Positions 52,699 through 62,276 are shown, counted from the stretch's first letter. The stretch is 64,000 nt of DNA from Algisphaera agarilytica (GCF_014207595.1 NZ_JACHGY010000001.1:3106836-3170835); one strand, 5' to 3'. Notes: generated by a model from the letters alone, not told the origin. Program-made: numbers and translations.

Positions 52699-54846
52699 TC
52701 AGGGCGAAACCAACGCTTTGCCCCAGGCGGTGTCCAGCTGCTTGAGCAGCTTGTCGTCCTCGGCCTCGATGAAGAAGGTCAGGTCGTTGAGTGACCAGAC
52801 CCCCAGGTTGTCGCGTTGCAGGCGGTGGGTTTGGCCGTCGTCGGTGGCGAGTTCCCAGAATCGGATGGGCGGCTGGCGTTGTTCGGGCAGCCGGGCGGGG
52901 ATGATCCGCTTGGCCGAGAGGCCCGCGAGGGTGTTCAGCAAGGCGGCGCACTGCGCTTGGTTGTCGAAGCGATTGCCTTGTGCGTCGACAAAGACGCCTT
53001 GCGGGTTGCGGCTGATGGTCGCGGCGGGGGGGAGGTTCGGCGAGTCTGGATTGGATTCGATGCCGAGGGTCACACGCGTGATCTGATCGGGGCGGTAGGG
53101 CAGGACGAGTTTCTGCCGGTACTCCTCGCCAAAGAGCGGGGCGATGACTTCGGGCAGGCGGAACACGCCCGGCAGGTCGGTGCGTTGCCCGAGTTGTTGA
53201 TCGACGTTGACGACGTACGCGGGCTTGCCTTGTCCCAGGGACAGGCGAGCGGTGGGGCCTCGCGGCAACTCGGGCAGTGCGGTCCACGACCGGACCCTCG
53301 GCGACGCGACCCAATCGCCAAGCTCTTTGAAGCGGTCGGCGTGCCATTGGTCGGTGAAGTCGTCGTTCTGGGGGAGCCACCCTTGCTGTGGGTCGAGAGC
53401 GAAGTTGAACGCCTCGCCGTCGTCGCGGGTCAGGCGTAGTTCCTCGATCGGCCCTACATCCGGCAGGTTGCGGTCACGCAGCGTCACCACCGGGGCCAGC
53501 AGGGGGGCGACCTGCTCGCTGGGGACCAGCGCCGCGACGGTCTCGCTTTCGCGCACCGCGAGCAGCACGTCTTCCCGCCCGTCGCGGTCGGCGTACAGCC
53601 GGACGTATTCGGAACGCCCGCCGGTTAAACGCAGCTCGATCAGCGCGATCGGGGCCTGGGCCTCACGCGGTGCCCGGACGTGGCCCGTCGGCTCCACGCG
53701 GGTCAGGGTCGTGAGCCAGCGGGAGGCCCGTTGGATATCGGGGTCGTAGCCGGTTTCGGGTTCGACAAACGCGAGCCCCTGACCGTCGGGGCTCTGATTG
53801 ATCTCGACGGTGTCGCGGCCGACCCGGTTGACTAGCTGCCCGCGGATCGTGCCCGGCGAAGCGGTGACGACACGCGGGTCGCGGAGCAGGTCGGCGGTGA
53901 TGCGAGGCAGCTCGTTGATCGGGTCGGCGGGCAGGACGAAGACCACCGGCGAAGCCTCATCGGTGTCGGACCAGGTCGCGTAAACCGAGGTGCCCCCGAG
54001 GTCGGCGTCCTGCCCGAGGCGGAGGGTCTGGCGTGCACCGGTGGCGTCGGCGGTGGTGAGCGTGGCGCGGGGTTCGGCGAGGCCGTACTGGGTCAAGGCG
54101 TCCGGGGCGTCGCTGACGTAGCTCAGGGGCTTGAGGTGCTGGGCCATCATGGCCAGACGCGTCACCAACTCGTCGTCGGCGCGTTCGCCGCCGTCGGGGG
54201 CAAGCGACCAGCCGTCTTCGGCCCGCGTGAGGTTCAGGTCCTGCGGGCCGCCGGTCAGGGTGATGCGGTTGACGCGGTTGGCGTCGAGCGTCGGGAGCGT
54301 TTGGGGGCGCCACGATTTCGGGTCGGCGTTGAGGACGGCGTTGTGCAGCGTGGGGTCAACGAGATAGACCCGCTCGTCGCCATTCAATTGCAGGTAGGCC
54401 GAGCCCGCGACGCTGTAGGTCCCGAGCAGGAGTTGGTGGGTTCCGGTGTCGCTGAGGTAGGTGACCGTGGCGCGGGGCGGCTCCAGGCCCAGGGTGCTGA
54501 GCGCTTCGCCCGGGGCGATCGTGGCGGACTCGTCGTCGTAGGAAAAAACTTTGCGTGGCACCAGCGAGAGCCCGGCGTTGACCAGGGTCTCGACGGTTTC
54601 GCCGGTCACAGGGAACCGGACCGGCTGGGTCTGCCACCACTGGCCTTCCTGGTTTTCCAGGGTCAGCGTCTGGTCTTGCTGCTGGATGGTGATGGATTGG
54701 AACTCACGGCCGGTGACCAGCGTGTCGGGCAGCGATTCCTGGGGCGAAGCGCCCCGGGGACCGGCCGAGCTCATCCACAGATAAGCCCCGGCGATCGCCG
54801 CCAGCAAGACCAACATCACCAGTGTGGTTTTGAAATTCACGTGCAC
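52699..54846 (-). CDS. DUF4340 protein of an ABC/GldG-type system
   Basis: 715 aa. One N-terminal transmembrane helix (TTLVMLVLLAAIAGAYLWM) anchors a large periplasmic region made of two or more beta-rich DUF4340-like repeats (SITIQQQDQTLTLENQEGQW; RITLTGGPQDLNLTRAEDGW; ELRLTRDDGEAFNFALDP; TRVTLGIESNP). Each begins with a strand followed by G-W. DUF4340 genes commonly sit with GldF/GldG-type ABC transporter genes, as here. It is the last gene of the operon, 56 nt after the GldG-like gene. Substrate unknown. Confidence 0.8.
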   Translation of the reverse strand: MHVNFKTTLVMLVLLAAIAGAYLWMSSAGPRGASPQESLPDTLVTGREFQSITIQQQDQTLTLENQEGQWWQTQPVRFPVTGETVETLVNAGLSLVPRKVFSYDDESATIAPGEALSTLGLEPPRATVTYLSDTGTHQLLLGTYSVAGSAYLQLNGDERVYLVDPTLHNAVLNADPKSWRPQTLPTLDANRVNRITLTGGPQDLNLTRAEDGWSLAPDGGERADDELVTRLAMMAQHLKPLSYVSDAPDALTQYGLAEPRATLTTADATGARQTLRLGQDADLGGTSVYATWSDTDEASPVVFVLPADPINELPRITADLLRDPRVVTASPGTIRGQLVNRVGRDTVEINQSPDGQGLAFVEPETGYDPDIQRASRWLTTLTRVEPTGHVRAPREAQAPIALIELRLTGGRSEYVRLYADRDGREDVLLAVRESETVAALVPSEQVAPLLAPVVTLRDRNLPDVGPIEELRLTRDDGEAFNFALDPQQGWLPQNDDFTDQWHADRFKELGDWVASPRVRSWTALPELPRGPTARLSLGQGKPAYVVNVDQQLGQRTDLPGVFRLPEVIAPLFGEEYRQKLVLPYRPDQITRVTLGIESNPDSPNLPPAATISRNPQGVFVDAQGNRFDNQAQCAALLNTLAGLSAKRIIPARLPEQRQPPIRFWELATDDGQTHRLQRDNLGVWSLNDLTFFIEAEDDKLLKQLDTAWGKALVSP

Positions 54847-54902
54847 CCGTTTCCGGCCGAGTCGTTTCGGCAGGCGACTAGCTTAGCGATTTGTTACCCC
54901 AC

Positions 54903-56939
54903 TCACCCACGACGCCGAACGAACCACACCCCGACCCCCGCCAGCAGCGTCAGCCCCGGCAGGCCCGCCAGCAGCACCAGGCGGTAGGCCAGCTGTTGCC
55001 CGTCGCTGAGGGCATCGATCCGGCGGATGTCCTGGCTGCGCGGCGTTGCGGCGATGGCTTCGTCGAGCCCGGCCAGCCAGTAGGTGCTGTTCATGAACAG
55101 CTCGCTGTTGCCCAGGCGTCGCCCGGCTTGCTGGTCGGACAACCAGTGACGCTCGGTGAAGACCATCAGGCGTCCGGCCGTCGCGTCGCCTTGCTCGGAA
55201 GTGGCCGAGGCGGTTGCCGCGACGACGGGGCGTTGCACTTCGCGTTCGGCGTCAAACGCGGACTCGGCGATCTCCTGGGGCGTGGTCAATCCCGTGGCGG
55301 ACCAGATCTTGGGCTGGGTCAGCTCGATGAGCGATTGGGTCACGATGTTGGGGCGCGGCTCGAAGTTGATCGGCGTGGGCGCGATGAGTTGGACTTCGCG
55401 TCCGGCCAGGGCGCCGCCGAGCGGTGATTCGCTGGGCCAGTCGCGCACCGGCCAAGCGGCCTGGCTGCGTGGTCGGCCGTCGGGCCCCAGGCCTTCGTGA
55501 AGCAGCAACTCATGCATCTGCGGCGACAGGCCCCAGGCACCCGCCAACTCGATCAGGGGATCGGTGGGGCGGAACTGAGCCTCGGGGTCGTAGCTGAAGC
55601 ACAGCAGGACGCCGTCGCCCGCGGCGAGGCGTTTCTTGAGCACGCTGGCCACCAACTCGCGGTCGGCCTGGGTGGTCCGTTCCAGCGACAACGTCGGCAC
55701 GATCCACACGGCTTGCTGCCCCTCGGCGGGCGAGGGCGGCGGGGCGACTGCGGCCTGTTCGGGGTTGCGCGGATCGTTGCTTCCGCCGATGGCCCACTCG
55801 GTGAGCACAAAGTCGGCGGTGGCGAGTCGGCTGGTGACGTGGGTGTATCCGCCACGCGGGTGCGTGACGCTGACCGGGGTGTCACGCACAAACACGACCA
55901 GCGGCGGCTGGGTGATCTGCATGGCGACGAGCGTGCCGGTCAGGCGGTCCTCGCCGATAAACGCCGCGGGGGTGTCGGCGGTGGGGGCGGTGAACATCTC
56001 GGCGACGGGCACGACGCGTTCGCGTTCTGGGCCGAGGATGACCACAACTTCGCCCTGTCTCAGCGACGCCTGCATGCGGTCGTAGCGGGTGGGCGTGGGC
56101 GGAGCGGTCAGTGTCTGGACGGCGTCGCGGAGCGGCTCGCGTGCCGCCTCGATCATCGCGTCCATCCGAAGCAGCGTGTCGCGCGCGGCCAGCGGGGCGT
56201 TGCGGTCCTTGGCGCGGCGGGCAAACTCCCGGGCGAACGGCGTGAGCACCTCGCTGTCGGCCTTCTGCAACGCATTGAGCAGGTCGGCGCGGGCGTTGGA
56301 CCACGGCGGCATCGGATCGTTCAGCGCACCGCTCAACGACGCCCCCGCATTGGCGTAGGTCGATTGCACCTCACCGAGCTTGTTGGACAGGAGCTGGAAT
56401 TCCTGACGGAGCTGGGTGTCTTCCCACGAATCGTCGGCCACGATCGTGTCGATCTTGCCCTTCATCTCGGCCACATCGTTGGACAAGCGGTCGAGGTGCT
56501 CCAGGCCCGTGGTCACCGCCGCTTCGAGCGGGGCGGTTTCGTCGGCGAAGTGTTCTTCGAGTTGGCGGTAAAAGTTTTCCAGGCGGGCCAGGTCGCGGTC
56601 GGGGTGGATCAGTTCGATGTCCAGCCAGTTGCTCGCGTCGGCGTACTCTTCGAGCAGGTCCGCGACGTCCTGGCCGTTCTTGTCGTCCACCCGGAGGACC
56701 GCGGTAAGCGTGATCTGGTCATCCAGCTCGCTCAGCAGCTTCTGGGTCTGCGGCGCGAGGGTATAGGCCCGCGTGGCGGTGAGGTCGTAGCGCAGCCACG
56801 ACTTCGCGCCCGCAGGCAGTTGCCGGACTTGCCAATCCACCAAGGCGTTGACCACCACGACCAACGCGACGGCGACCAGGATGGCGATCGCGACGTTCAG
56901 GCCGTACTTCGCTCGGCGGGTGTTTTGGTTGCCGCTCAT
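54903..56939 (-). CDS. GldG-like ABC auxiliary protein
   Basis: 678 aa. Start ATG 56939 overlaps the permease stop (ATGA). An N-terminal helix (VAIAILVAVALVVVVNALVD) and the motif RYDLTATRAYTLAPQTQKLL open the ABC-type uncharacterised/GldG domain (LRVDDKNGQDVADLLEEYA). A coiled-coil-like middle follows (residues ~130-260) and a C-terminal helix with RRRG (LVLLAGLPGLTLLAGVGVWFV). GldG belongs to the gliding ABC system of Bacteroidetes, but these modules are widespread and do not by themselves mean gliding. Confidence 0.82.
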   Translation of the reverse strand: MSGNQNTRRAKYGLNVAIAILVAVALVVVVNALVDWQVRQLPAGAKSWLRYDLTATRAYTLAPQTQKLLSELDDQITLTAVLRVDDKNGQDVADLLEEYADASNWLDIELIHPDRDLARLENFYRQLEEHFADETAPLEAAVTTGLEHLDRLSNDVAEMKGKIDTIVADDSWEDTQLRQEFQLLSNKLGEVQSTYANAGASLSGALNDPMPPWSNARADLLNALQKADSEVLTPFAREFARRAKDRNAPLAARDTLLRMDAMIEAAREPLRDAVQTLTAPPTPTRYDRMQASLRQGEVVVILGPERERVVPVAEMFTAPTADTPAAFIGEDRLTGTLVAMQITQPPLVVFVRDTPVSVTHPRGGYTHVTSRLATADFVLTEWAIGGSNDPRNPEQAAVAPPPSPAEGQQAVWIVPTLSLERTTQADRELVASVLKKRLAAGDGVLLCFSYDPEAQFRPTDPLIELAGAWGLSPQMHELLLHEGLGPDGRPRSQAAWPVRDWPSESPLGGALAGREVQLIAPTPINFEPRPNIVTQSLIELTQPKIWSATGLTTPQEIAESAFDAEREVQRPVVAATASATSEQGDATAGRLMVFTERHWLSDQQAGRRLGNSELFMNSTYWLAGLDEAIAATPRSQDIRRIDALSDGQQLAYRLVLLAGLPGLTLLAGVGVWFVRRRG

Positions 56940-57655
56940 CGCCATCGTCGACTCTCCAAGAGTTTGATGGCGAGGAAGAGGAACAACGCCGTCATCGAGG
57001 CGAAGTACACGAAGTTGCGCAGGTCGATCAGGCCCTTGTTGAAGTCTTCGAACTGGCGGTTGACGTTGGCGTAGAACATCGCCGAGCGGACGCTCGGCGG
57101 GATGAACCCTGCGGTGGGCAGGAAGAACAGCAGGAACGTCAGGCAGCAGATCACCAGCACCGTGATGAGGAAAGCGATGATCTGGTTCTCCGTCGCCGCC
57201 GAGGCGAACACGCCGATCGCGAGGTACAGGCAGCCCACCAATAGCAGCCCCAGCAGCCCCGTGAAGATCGGCCCGAGGTCCGGGTCGGCCGCAAGTTCGA
57301 GCACGATGATCTGCACGACCAACGGCGACAACAGCACGGCGAAAAACAGCATCGCCGCAAGCCATTTGCCCAGGACGATCTGGACATCGTTGATCGGGCT
57401 GGTCATGAGTCGTTCGATGGTGCCGCGGGAGAGCTCTTCGCTAACCAGCCGCATCGAGATGGCGGGGGCGAGGAAGATCAGCAGCCAGACGACGCCGGAG
57501 TAGGTCACGCGCATCGTCGCGTGGTTGCCCGGGGCGAAGCCGATGTAGAACACCAGTGATGAGCCGAGCGCGAAGATCGCCAGGACCACGTAGCCGATGG
57601 GCGAGTAGAACAGGCTGGCCAACTCGCGACGCATGAGGGTGAGCGTGGCTTTCAT
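56936..57655 (-). CDS. ABC-2-type permease (GldF-like)
   Basis: 239 aa, six hydrophobic segments. The start LTLMRRELASLFYSPIGYVVL and the motif MRLVSEELSRGTIERLMTSPI are typical of the GldF/NosY type. It forms the membrane part for the ATPase encoded upstream. Overlaps by 4 nt with both neighbours (ATGA), so three proteins are translationally coupled. Confidence 0.9.
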   Translation of the reverse strand: MKATLTLMRRELASLFYSPIGYVVLAIFALGSSLVFYIGFAPGNHATMRVTYSGVVWLLIFLAPAISMRLVSEELSRGTIERLMTSPINDVQIVLGKWLAAMLFFAVLLSPLVVQIIVLELAADPDLGPIFTGLLGLLLVGCLYLAIGVFASAATENQIIAFLITVLVICCLTFLLFFLPTAGFIPPSVRSAMFYANVNRQFEDFNKGLIDLRNFVYFASMTALFLFLAIKLLESRRWR

Positions 57656-58647
57656 GCCGCGGAACCTCCCGCCGCGTCGGCGTTGCGGGGTTCGGCGGGG
57701 CGTGAGGTGTCGGTCACCCGCACAAAGAATTCTTCGAGCGTCCCGGCTTCACGGCGGATCTCCCGCACCAGCAATTGCTGGGCGGCGAGCGCCTCAGCAA
57801 CCGCGACGCGGACGTCCTTGCGGCCGTGCGGAACGACCCAGGCGTTGCACCAGCCGTCCTGCCCGGGATCGGTCGCCACTTCGACGGTGTCGACGTGCTC
57901 CAGCCCGGACAAGGCCTGCTTGATCGCGTCAGCCGTGCCGCGGACCTCCACGTGTACCGGCGCGCGGTCGTCCTCGGCGTGGCTTCGTTCACGCAGTTCG
58001 TCGACGGTGCCATCCGCCACGATCTTGCCCTGGGCGATGATCACCACGCGGTCGGCGACACGCTGCACCTCCGGCAGGATGTGGCTCGACAGCAAGACCG
58101 TATGCTCGCCCGCCAAGTCGCGGATGAGCTGTCGGACTTGACTGATCTGGTTGGGGTCGAGGCCGGAGGTCGGTTCGTCGAGCACCAACACCGGCGGGTC
58201 GTGCAGCAGCGCCGCGGCGAGGCCGACACGTTGTTTGTTGCCTTTGGACAACCGTCCGATGGTCCGGCGACGCAGGTGACTCAGCCCGCAGCGTTCGGCG
58301 ACGTGGCCGATGCGGTCCCGCCGCTGGTTGCGTGGCATGTTGTGCAGCTTGCCCGCGAAGTGCAGGTATTCCTCGACGCGCATCTCCGGGTACAGCGGGT
58401 TGGACTCGGGTAGGTACCCGAGCTTCCGGCGGGCGTCGGCGGCGTGGGTGAGCACATCATGCCCATCGAGCGTGGCTCGGCCCGAAGTGGGCGGGAGGTA
58501 GCCCGTGAGCATGCGGATGGTGGTGGACTTGCCCGCGCCGTTGGGCCCCAGGAACCCCACGATCTGGCCGGGCTCAAGCTCGAGCGACAAAGCGTCGACC
58601 GCGAGCGTGGGGCCGTACCACTTGGTGAGATTTTCAGCCTTAACCAT
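57652..58647 (-). CDS. ABC transporter ATPase (GldA-like)
   Basis: 331 aa. Walker A GPNGAGKSTTIRML, Q-loop LPESNPLYPEM, signature LSKGNKQRVGLAAALLHDP, Walker B VLVLDEPTSGLDP and H-switch SSHILPEVQ. The signature reads LSKGN rather than LSGGQ, usual for this GldA/NosF group. The C-terminal ~110 residues are an accessory domain. First gene of the four-gene operon on the minus strand. Confidence 0.92.
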   Translation of the reverse strand: MVKAENLTKWYGPTLAVDALSLELEPGQIVGFLGPNGAGKSTTIRMLTGYLPPTSGRATLDGHDVLTHAADARRKLGYLPESNPLYPEMRVEEYLHFAGKLHNMPRNQRRDRIGHVAERCGLSHLRRRTIGRLSKGNKQRVGLAAALLHDPPVLVLDEPTSGLDPNQISQVRQLIRDLAGEHTVLLSSHILPEVQRVADRVVIIAQGKIVADGTVDELRERSHAEDDRAPVHVEVRGTADAIKQALSGLEHVDTVEVATDPGQDGWCNAWVVPHGRKDVRVAVAEALAAQQLLVREIRREAGTLEEFFVRVTDTSRPAEPRNADAAGGSAA

Positions 58648-58714
58648 GAGAGATTTGGGAATAGGATCGGCTTGCGCGGGATCGGGGATTGTCGTCGATT
58701 ACCCAACAATTTTC

Positions 58715-58763
58715 AAGGCAATCGCCTGCGCGGCGAGCGGCAGTGGCTCTGCCCCTGCACCCC
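58715..58763. repeat. Dispersed GC-rich repeat, copy 1 (3' of recQ)
   Basis: Core AATCGCCTGCGCGGCGAGCG, then GCAG...CTGC and CACCCC. Copies at 60672-60718 (same orientation) and 60795-60843 (inverted). It lies 12 bp from the recQ stop. Confidence 0.85.
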
Positions 58764-58775
58764 GATCGGCAAGAT

Positions 58776-60623
58776 CTATTGGGCGCTATCCACGTGTTGC
58801 TGGATGGCTTCCAGGAACTGGGGGCCGTAGCGGCTGAGTTTAGTTTGCCCCACGCCGTTGATGCGGAGGAAGGCTTCGTCCGTGGTGGGCAGCGACTGGG
58901 CCATCTGGCGGAGCGCCGCGTCGCCGAACACGACGTAGGGGGGCACGCCCTGTTGGCGGGCGAGTTCGCGGCGTAGTTCGCGGAGCGTGGTGAACAACGA
59001 TTCGTCGATCGGCAGGTCGGGATCGATGCCGGTGCTCGCCGCGGTACGGGCCCGGCGCTCGGACGACGGCTTGGCCACACGGCTTTGAGCAAGCTCGATC
59101 CTCACCTCCCCCTTGAGCACGTCTTTGCTCGCCGCGGTGAGGTACGCGGTGCGGTATTCGTCGTCGCTGAGGGCGAGGTGGCCGTGGTGGATGAGGTGTT
59201 CGACGAGTTGTCGCCAGTAGCCCGCGGGCTGGTGCTTGCCCAGGCCGTGGACGCTGAGCTCGTGGTGGCCGCGGCTGGTGACGCGCTCGGCCTCGCTGCC
59301 GCGCAGCACGTTGATCACGTGGCTGGTGCCGAAGCGCTGCCCCGTGCGGGCGACGGCGGAGAGCAGCTTCTGGGCGTCTTCCGTGGCGTCGACGACCTGC
59401 GGCGGCTTGAGGCAGTTGTCGCAGTGGCCACAGGCCCCAGGGCGATCCTCGCCGAAATGCTGGAGCAGGGCGGCGGTGCGGCAGCCGGTGGTGTGGCAGT
59501 ATTTGACGACCTGTTCGAGCTGCTGCCGAGCGTGGTCTTGCTCGGCCTGGGTTTCCTTCTGATTGATGAAAAACTCGATCTTCGCGCGGTCGCCGCCAGA
59601 GTAGAACAGGATGCAGTCGGCGGGCAGCCCGTCGCGACCCGCCCGGCCGGTCTCCTGGTAATACCCTTCGATGTGCCGCGGCAGGTCGGCGTGGAACACA
59701 AAACGCACGTCCGGCTTGTCCACGCCCATCCCGAACGCGATCGTTGCACACACCACCCGCGCATCACCAAAGATAAACGCGTGTTGGTTTGCCTCCCGCA
59801 CGTCGGCTTCCAGCCCGGCGTGGTAGGGCAACGCCGCGATGCCAGACGCCTTGAGCTTGTCCGCGATCTCCTCGCAGCGCTTGCGCGACTGGCAGTACAC
59901 AATCCCCTCGGCCAGCGGGTTCTCGTGCAGGTAGTCGAGGATCTGCGGCACGACTTTCTGCTTCGGCCGGATCTCGTAGTACAGGTTGGTCCGCTCAAAC
60001 CCGCCCTGGTGCTGCGCGGGATCGCGCAGGGCGAGTTCACGCACGATGTCTTGGGCGACGCGGGGCGTGGCGGTCGCGGTGAGTGCGATAACGGGCGTGT
60101 CGGCAAAGCGGCCGTCGTACCCGGTGCGCAGCTCGCCGAGCATGCGGTACTCGGGGCGGAAGTCGTGGCCCCATTCGCTGATGCAGTGCGCTTCGTCGAT
60201 GGCGAACCGCGAGACGTTCAGTCGGGCGAGTAACGCGCGGCCCGGCGCGGCCATTAGCCGTTCGGGAGCCATGTACACCAGCCGGTACTTCCCCGCGAGG
60301 GCGTCTTGTTCGCGTTGGTAGAGCTCGTCGAGGTCGAGGGTCGAGTTGAGGAACGTTGCGGGGATGCCGTTGGCGGTGAGCAGGTCGACCTGGTTCTGCA
60401 TGAGCGCGATCAATGGCGAGACGACCACGGTCGTGCCGGTTTCGTCCGCCAGGGCGGGGAGCTGGTAGCACAGGCTCTTGCCCCCGCCGGTGGGCAGAAT
60501 GACGAACACGTCCCGGCCCGCCACGGCGTCGTCGATGATCGCCCGCTGCAACGGCCGGAATTCGTCGTGTCCGAAGTGCTGCTTGAGCAGGTGGCTGAGA
60601 TGGTCCGCGTCCGCAACGGTCAT
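58776..60623 (-). CDS. recQ: ATP-dependent DNA helicase RecQ
   Basis: 615 aa, full RecQ layout. Helicase motifs: LPTGGGKSLCYQLPAL (I), DEAHCISEWGHDFRPEY (II and aromatic loop), LTATATPRV (III), VCATIAFGMGVDKPDVR (V), YYQETGRAGRDG (VI). Zinc-binding domain: CHTTGCRT then CGHCDNC. RQC winged helix (~400-500) and C-terminal HRDC domain (LRELRRELARQQGVPPYVVF). Resolves recombination intermediates. The gene is bracketed by copies of one repeat in direct orientation. TAGGCT lies 6 nt before the ATG. Confidence 0.95.
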   Translation of the reverse strand: MTVADADHLSHLLKQHFGHDEFRPLQRAIIDDAVAGRDVFVILPTGGGKSLCYQLPALADETGTTVVVSPLIALMQNQVDLLTANGIPATFLNSTLDLDELYQREQDALAGKYRLVYMAPERLMAAPGRALLARLNVSRFAIDEAHCISEWGHDFRPEYRMLGELRTGYDGRFADTPVIALTATATPRVAQDIVRELALRDPAQHQGGFERTNLYYEIRPKQKVVPQILDYLHENPLAEGIVYCQSRKRCEEIADKLKASGIAALPYHAGLEADVREANQHAFIFGDARVVCATIAFGMGVDKPDVRFVFHADLPRHIEGYYQETGRAGRDGLPADCILFYSGGDRAKIEFFINQKETQAEQDHARQQLEQVVKYCHTTGCRTAALLQHFGEDRPGACGHCDNCLKPPQVVDATEDAQKLLSAVARTGQRFGTSHVINVLRGSEAERVTSRGHHELSVHGLGKHQPAGYWRQLVEHLIHHGHLALSDDEYRTAYLTAASKDVLKGEVRIELAQSRVAKPSSERRARTAASTGIDPDLPIDESLFTTLRELRRELARQQGVPPYVVFGDAALRQMAQSLPTTDEAFLRINGVGQTKLSRYGPQFLEAIQQHVDSAQ

Positions 60624-60671
60624 GCCCCAAGCCTAGCAGATCAAAAAGTTGAGGATGCAGATTTTGGGAAC

Positions 60672-60718
60672 CAATCGCCTGCGCGGCGAGCGGCAGGGGG
60701 CCTTGCCCCCTGCACCCC
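60672..60718. repeat. Dispersed GC-rich repeat, copy 2 (5' of recQ)
   Basis: Same orientation as copy 1. CAGGGGG/CCCCCTG gives a perfect inner stem. Confidence 0.85.
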
Positions 60719-60747
60719 CAAAGGCAACCGGATTTGAGTCTTGCGTT

Positions 60748-60775
60748 CGTTTAGCGGGCGATCGCAGATCGCCGT
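60748..60775. repeat. 28-bp copy of the post-glmS element
   Basis: Identical to 7001-7028 (begins CGTTTAGCGGGCGATCGCAG). The right half of the 80-bp element is missing. Confidence 0.85.
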
Positions 60776-60794
60776 GTCACGGGTGTCGGTCTCC

Positions 60795-60843
60795 GGGGTG
60801 CAGGGGCAGAGCCCCTGCCGCTCGCCGCGCAGGCGATTGCCTT
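60795..60843. repeat. Dispersed GC-rich repeat, copy 3 (inverted)
   Basis: Reverse complement of copies 1 and 2; closest to copy 1, differing in the inner stem. Confidence 0.85.
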
Positions 60844-60967
60844 AAAAAACACGGATACCAACCTTATCCATTTGCTCCGATCTAATCTGAAAGCTATTTT
60901 GTTTCGTTCCAGCCGCATCGGTAACGCGGCGAACCCATCAGTACCCTTTCGCTTGGCCTGCCTGCCT

Positions 60968-61432
60968 ATGCTCCTCACCGACATCCTTCAGCCCGATTGT
61001 GTCATGGTCCCGCTCGTCGCCGACGACAAGCAGTCTGCGATCTTCCAGTTGGCCGACCTCCTGGTTGAGAAGACCGACATCGAAGACGCCCAGGCCCTCA
61101 AGGACGCGATCTGGCAACGCGAGACCGTCCGCACCACCGGCATCGGAGGTGGCGTCGCGGTGCCCCACGGCAAGACCGAGGGCGTCCCCAGCCTGCACAT
61201 GGCCATCGGCCGGACCGCCCAGCCGTTGGAGTTCGGCGCGATCGACCGCAACCCGGTTGAACTCATCATCCTGCTCGCCTCCCCGCCGGACCAGACCGGG
61301 CCGCACATCGAGGCGTTGTCACGCATCAGCCGGATGCTCATCGACGCCGATGCCCGCGACAAGATGAAGTCGCTTGAGACCCCCGAAGAGGTCTACGCGA
61401 TGATCAAAGAAGTCGAATCTTCGGTGGCCTGA
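60968..61432 (+). CDS. PTS EIIA (PtsN/fructose-type) domain protein
   Basis: 154 aa from ATG 60968; earlier in-frame starts lie in non-conserved sequence. The fructose/nitrogen EIIA domain is clear: LTDILQPDCVMVPLVADDK, the phosphorylated His in GGVAVPHGKTEGV (~67) and LIILLASPPDQTGPHIEALS. A single domain as in PtsN suggests a regulatory rather than transport role. No EI, HPr or EIIBC is nearby. The next gene follows after 50 nt. Confidence 0.87.
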   Translation: MLLTDILQPDCVMVPLVADDKQSAIFQLADLLVEKTDIEDAQALKDAIWQRETVRTTGIGGGVAVPHGKTEGVPSLHMAIGRTAQPLEFGAIDRNPVELIILLASPPDQTGPHIEALSRISRMLIDADARDKMKSLETPEEVYAMIKEVESSVA

Positions 61433-61482
61433 GTCGGCCGCCATCACACCCGTTTCGTCCATCTATCTCACCGGGAGTCGTC

Positions 61483-62199
61483 ATGTCTGATGCCGCTGTG
61501 CCGCGCCGTTTCACGCTGGATAGTTTCGTCGAGGCCACGGTGGAGCGTGAGCTCCGCGAGGGCCTGTTCGAGCTCGAGTCCGAACGCATCCTCGACATCA
61601 ACCTCGACGGCGAGGTCTGGATCAAGACCGGCGCGATGATCGCCTACACCGGCGCGGTCAAGTTCGTGCGTGAGAAACTGCTCGACCAGGGCATCGGCAA
61701 CCTGCTCAAGAAAGCCGTCACCGGCGACGGGGCCCGTCTCACCAAAGCCACCGGCCAGGGCTCGGTCTTCTGCGCCGACATCGGCAAGAAGATCACCATC
61801 CTCCAGCTCCAGGGCGAATCCATCTTCGTCAACGGCAACGACCTGCTCGCCTTCGAAACGTCGCTGCAGTACGACATCAAGATGATGAAAAAGGTCGGCG
61901 CGATGCTCGCGGGCGGCCTGTTCAACGTCCGCCTCGAAGGCCACGGCCTCGTCGCAGTGACCAGCCACTACGATCCGCTTACCCTGCCGGTCGTCCCCGG
62001 CCAGCCCATCACCACCGACCCCAACGCCACGGTCATGTGGTCCGGCACCCTGTCGCCCAGCCTCAAGACCGACCTCCAACTCAAAACCTTCCTCGGCCGC
62101 GGCAGCGGCGAGTCGGTCCAAATGCAGTTCGAGGGCGACGGGTTTGTCGTGGTCCAGCCGTTCGAGGAAGTGATCCTGCAGGCGGGGACGGCGAGTTAG
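61483..62199 (+). CDS. AIM24-family protein
   Basis: 238 aa. A beta-rich TRAP-like fold of the AIM24 family: FELESERILDINLDGEVWIKTGAMIAY (read as SERILDINLDGEVWIKTGAM), LTKATGQGSVFCADIGKKI and VMWSGTLSPSLKTDLQLK. Bacterial members are uncharacterised; the fold is shared with tryptophan-RNA-binding attenuation protein. Ribosome site CCGGGAG upstream of ATG 61483. It may be cotranscribed with the PTS IIA gene. Confidence 0.82.
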   Translation: MSDAAVPRRFTLDSFVEATVERELREGLFELESERILDINLDGEVWIKTGAMIAYTGAVKFVREKLLDQGIGNLLKKAVTGDGARLTKATGQGSVFCADIGKKITILQLQGESIFVNGNDLLAFETSLQYDIKMMKKVGAMLAGGLFNVRLEGHGLVAVTSHYDPLTLPVVPGQPITTDPNATVMWSGTLSPSLKTDLQLKTFLGRGSGESVQMQFEGDGFVVVQPFEEVILQAGTAS

Positions 62200-62207
62200 T
62201 GGCTTTG

Positions 62208-62276
62208 GTAGGTCAGGCATGCCTGCCTGACGCTATCTTATATGAGCTTCGCGTCAGGCAAGCATGCCTGACCTAC
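62208..62276. repeat. 69-bp palindromic dispersed element, second copy
   Basis: Same length and arms as 21709-21777. On the minus strand its first bases supply the last codons and the stop of the small membrane protein gene. Confidence 0.85.

Larger units (their letters stand above)
60624..60967. other. Repeat-filled region between recQ and the PTS IIA gene
   Basis: 344 bp without a credible gene. It contains two inverted copies of the recQ-flanking repeat and, between them, a 28-bp copy of the element found after glmS. The last ~120 bp, including the AT-rich stretch 60843-60905, probably hold the promoter of the PTS IIA gene. I see no strong hexamer pair. Confidence 0.6.
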
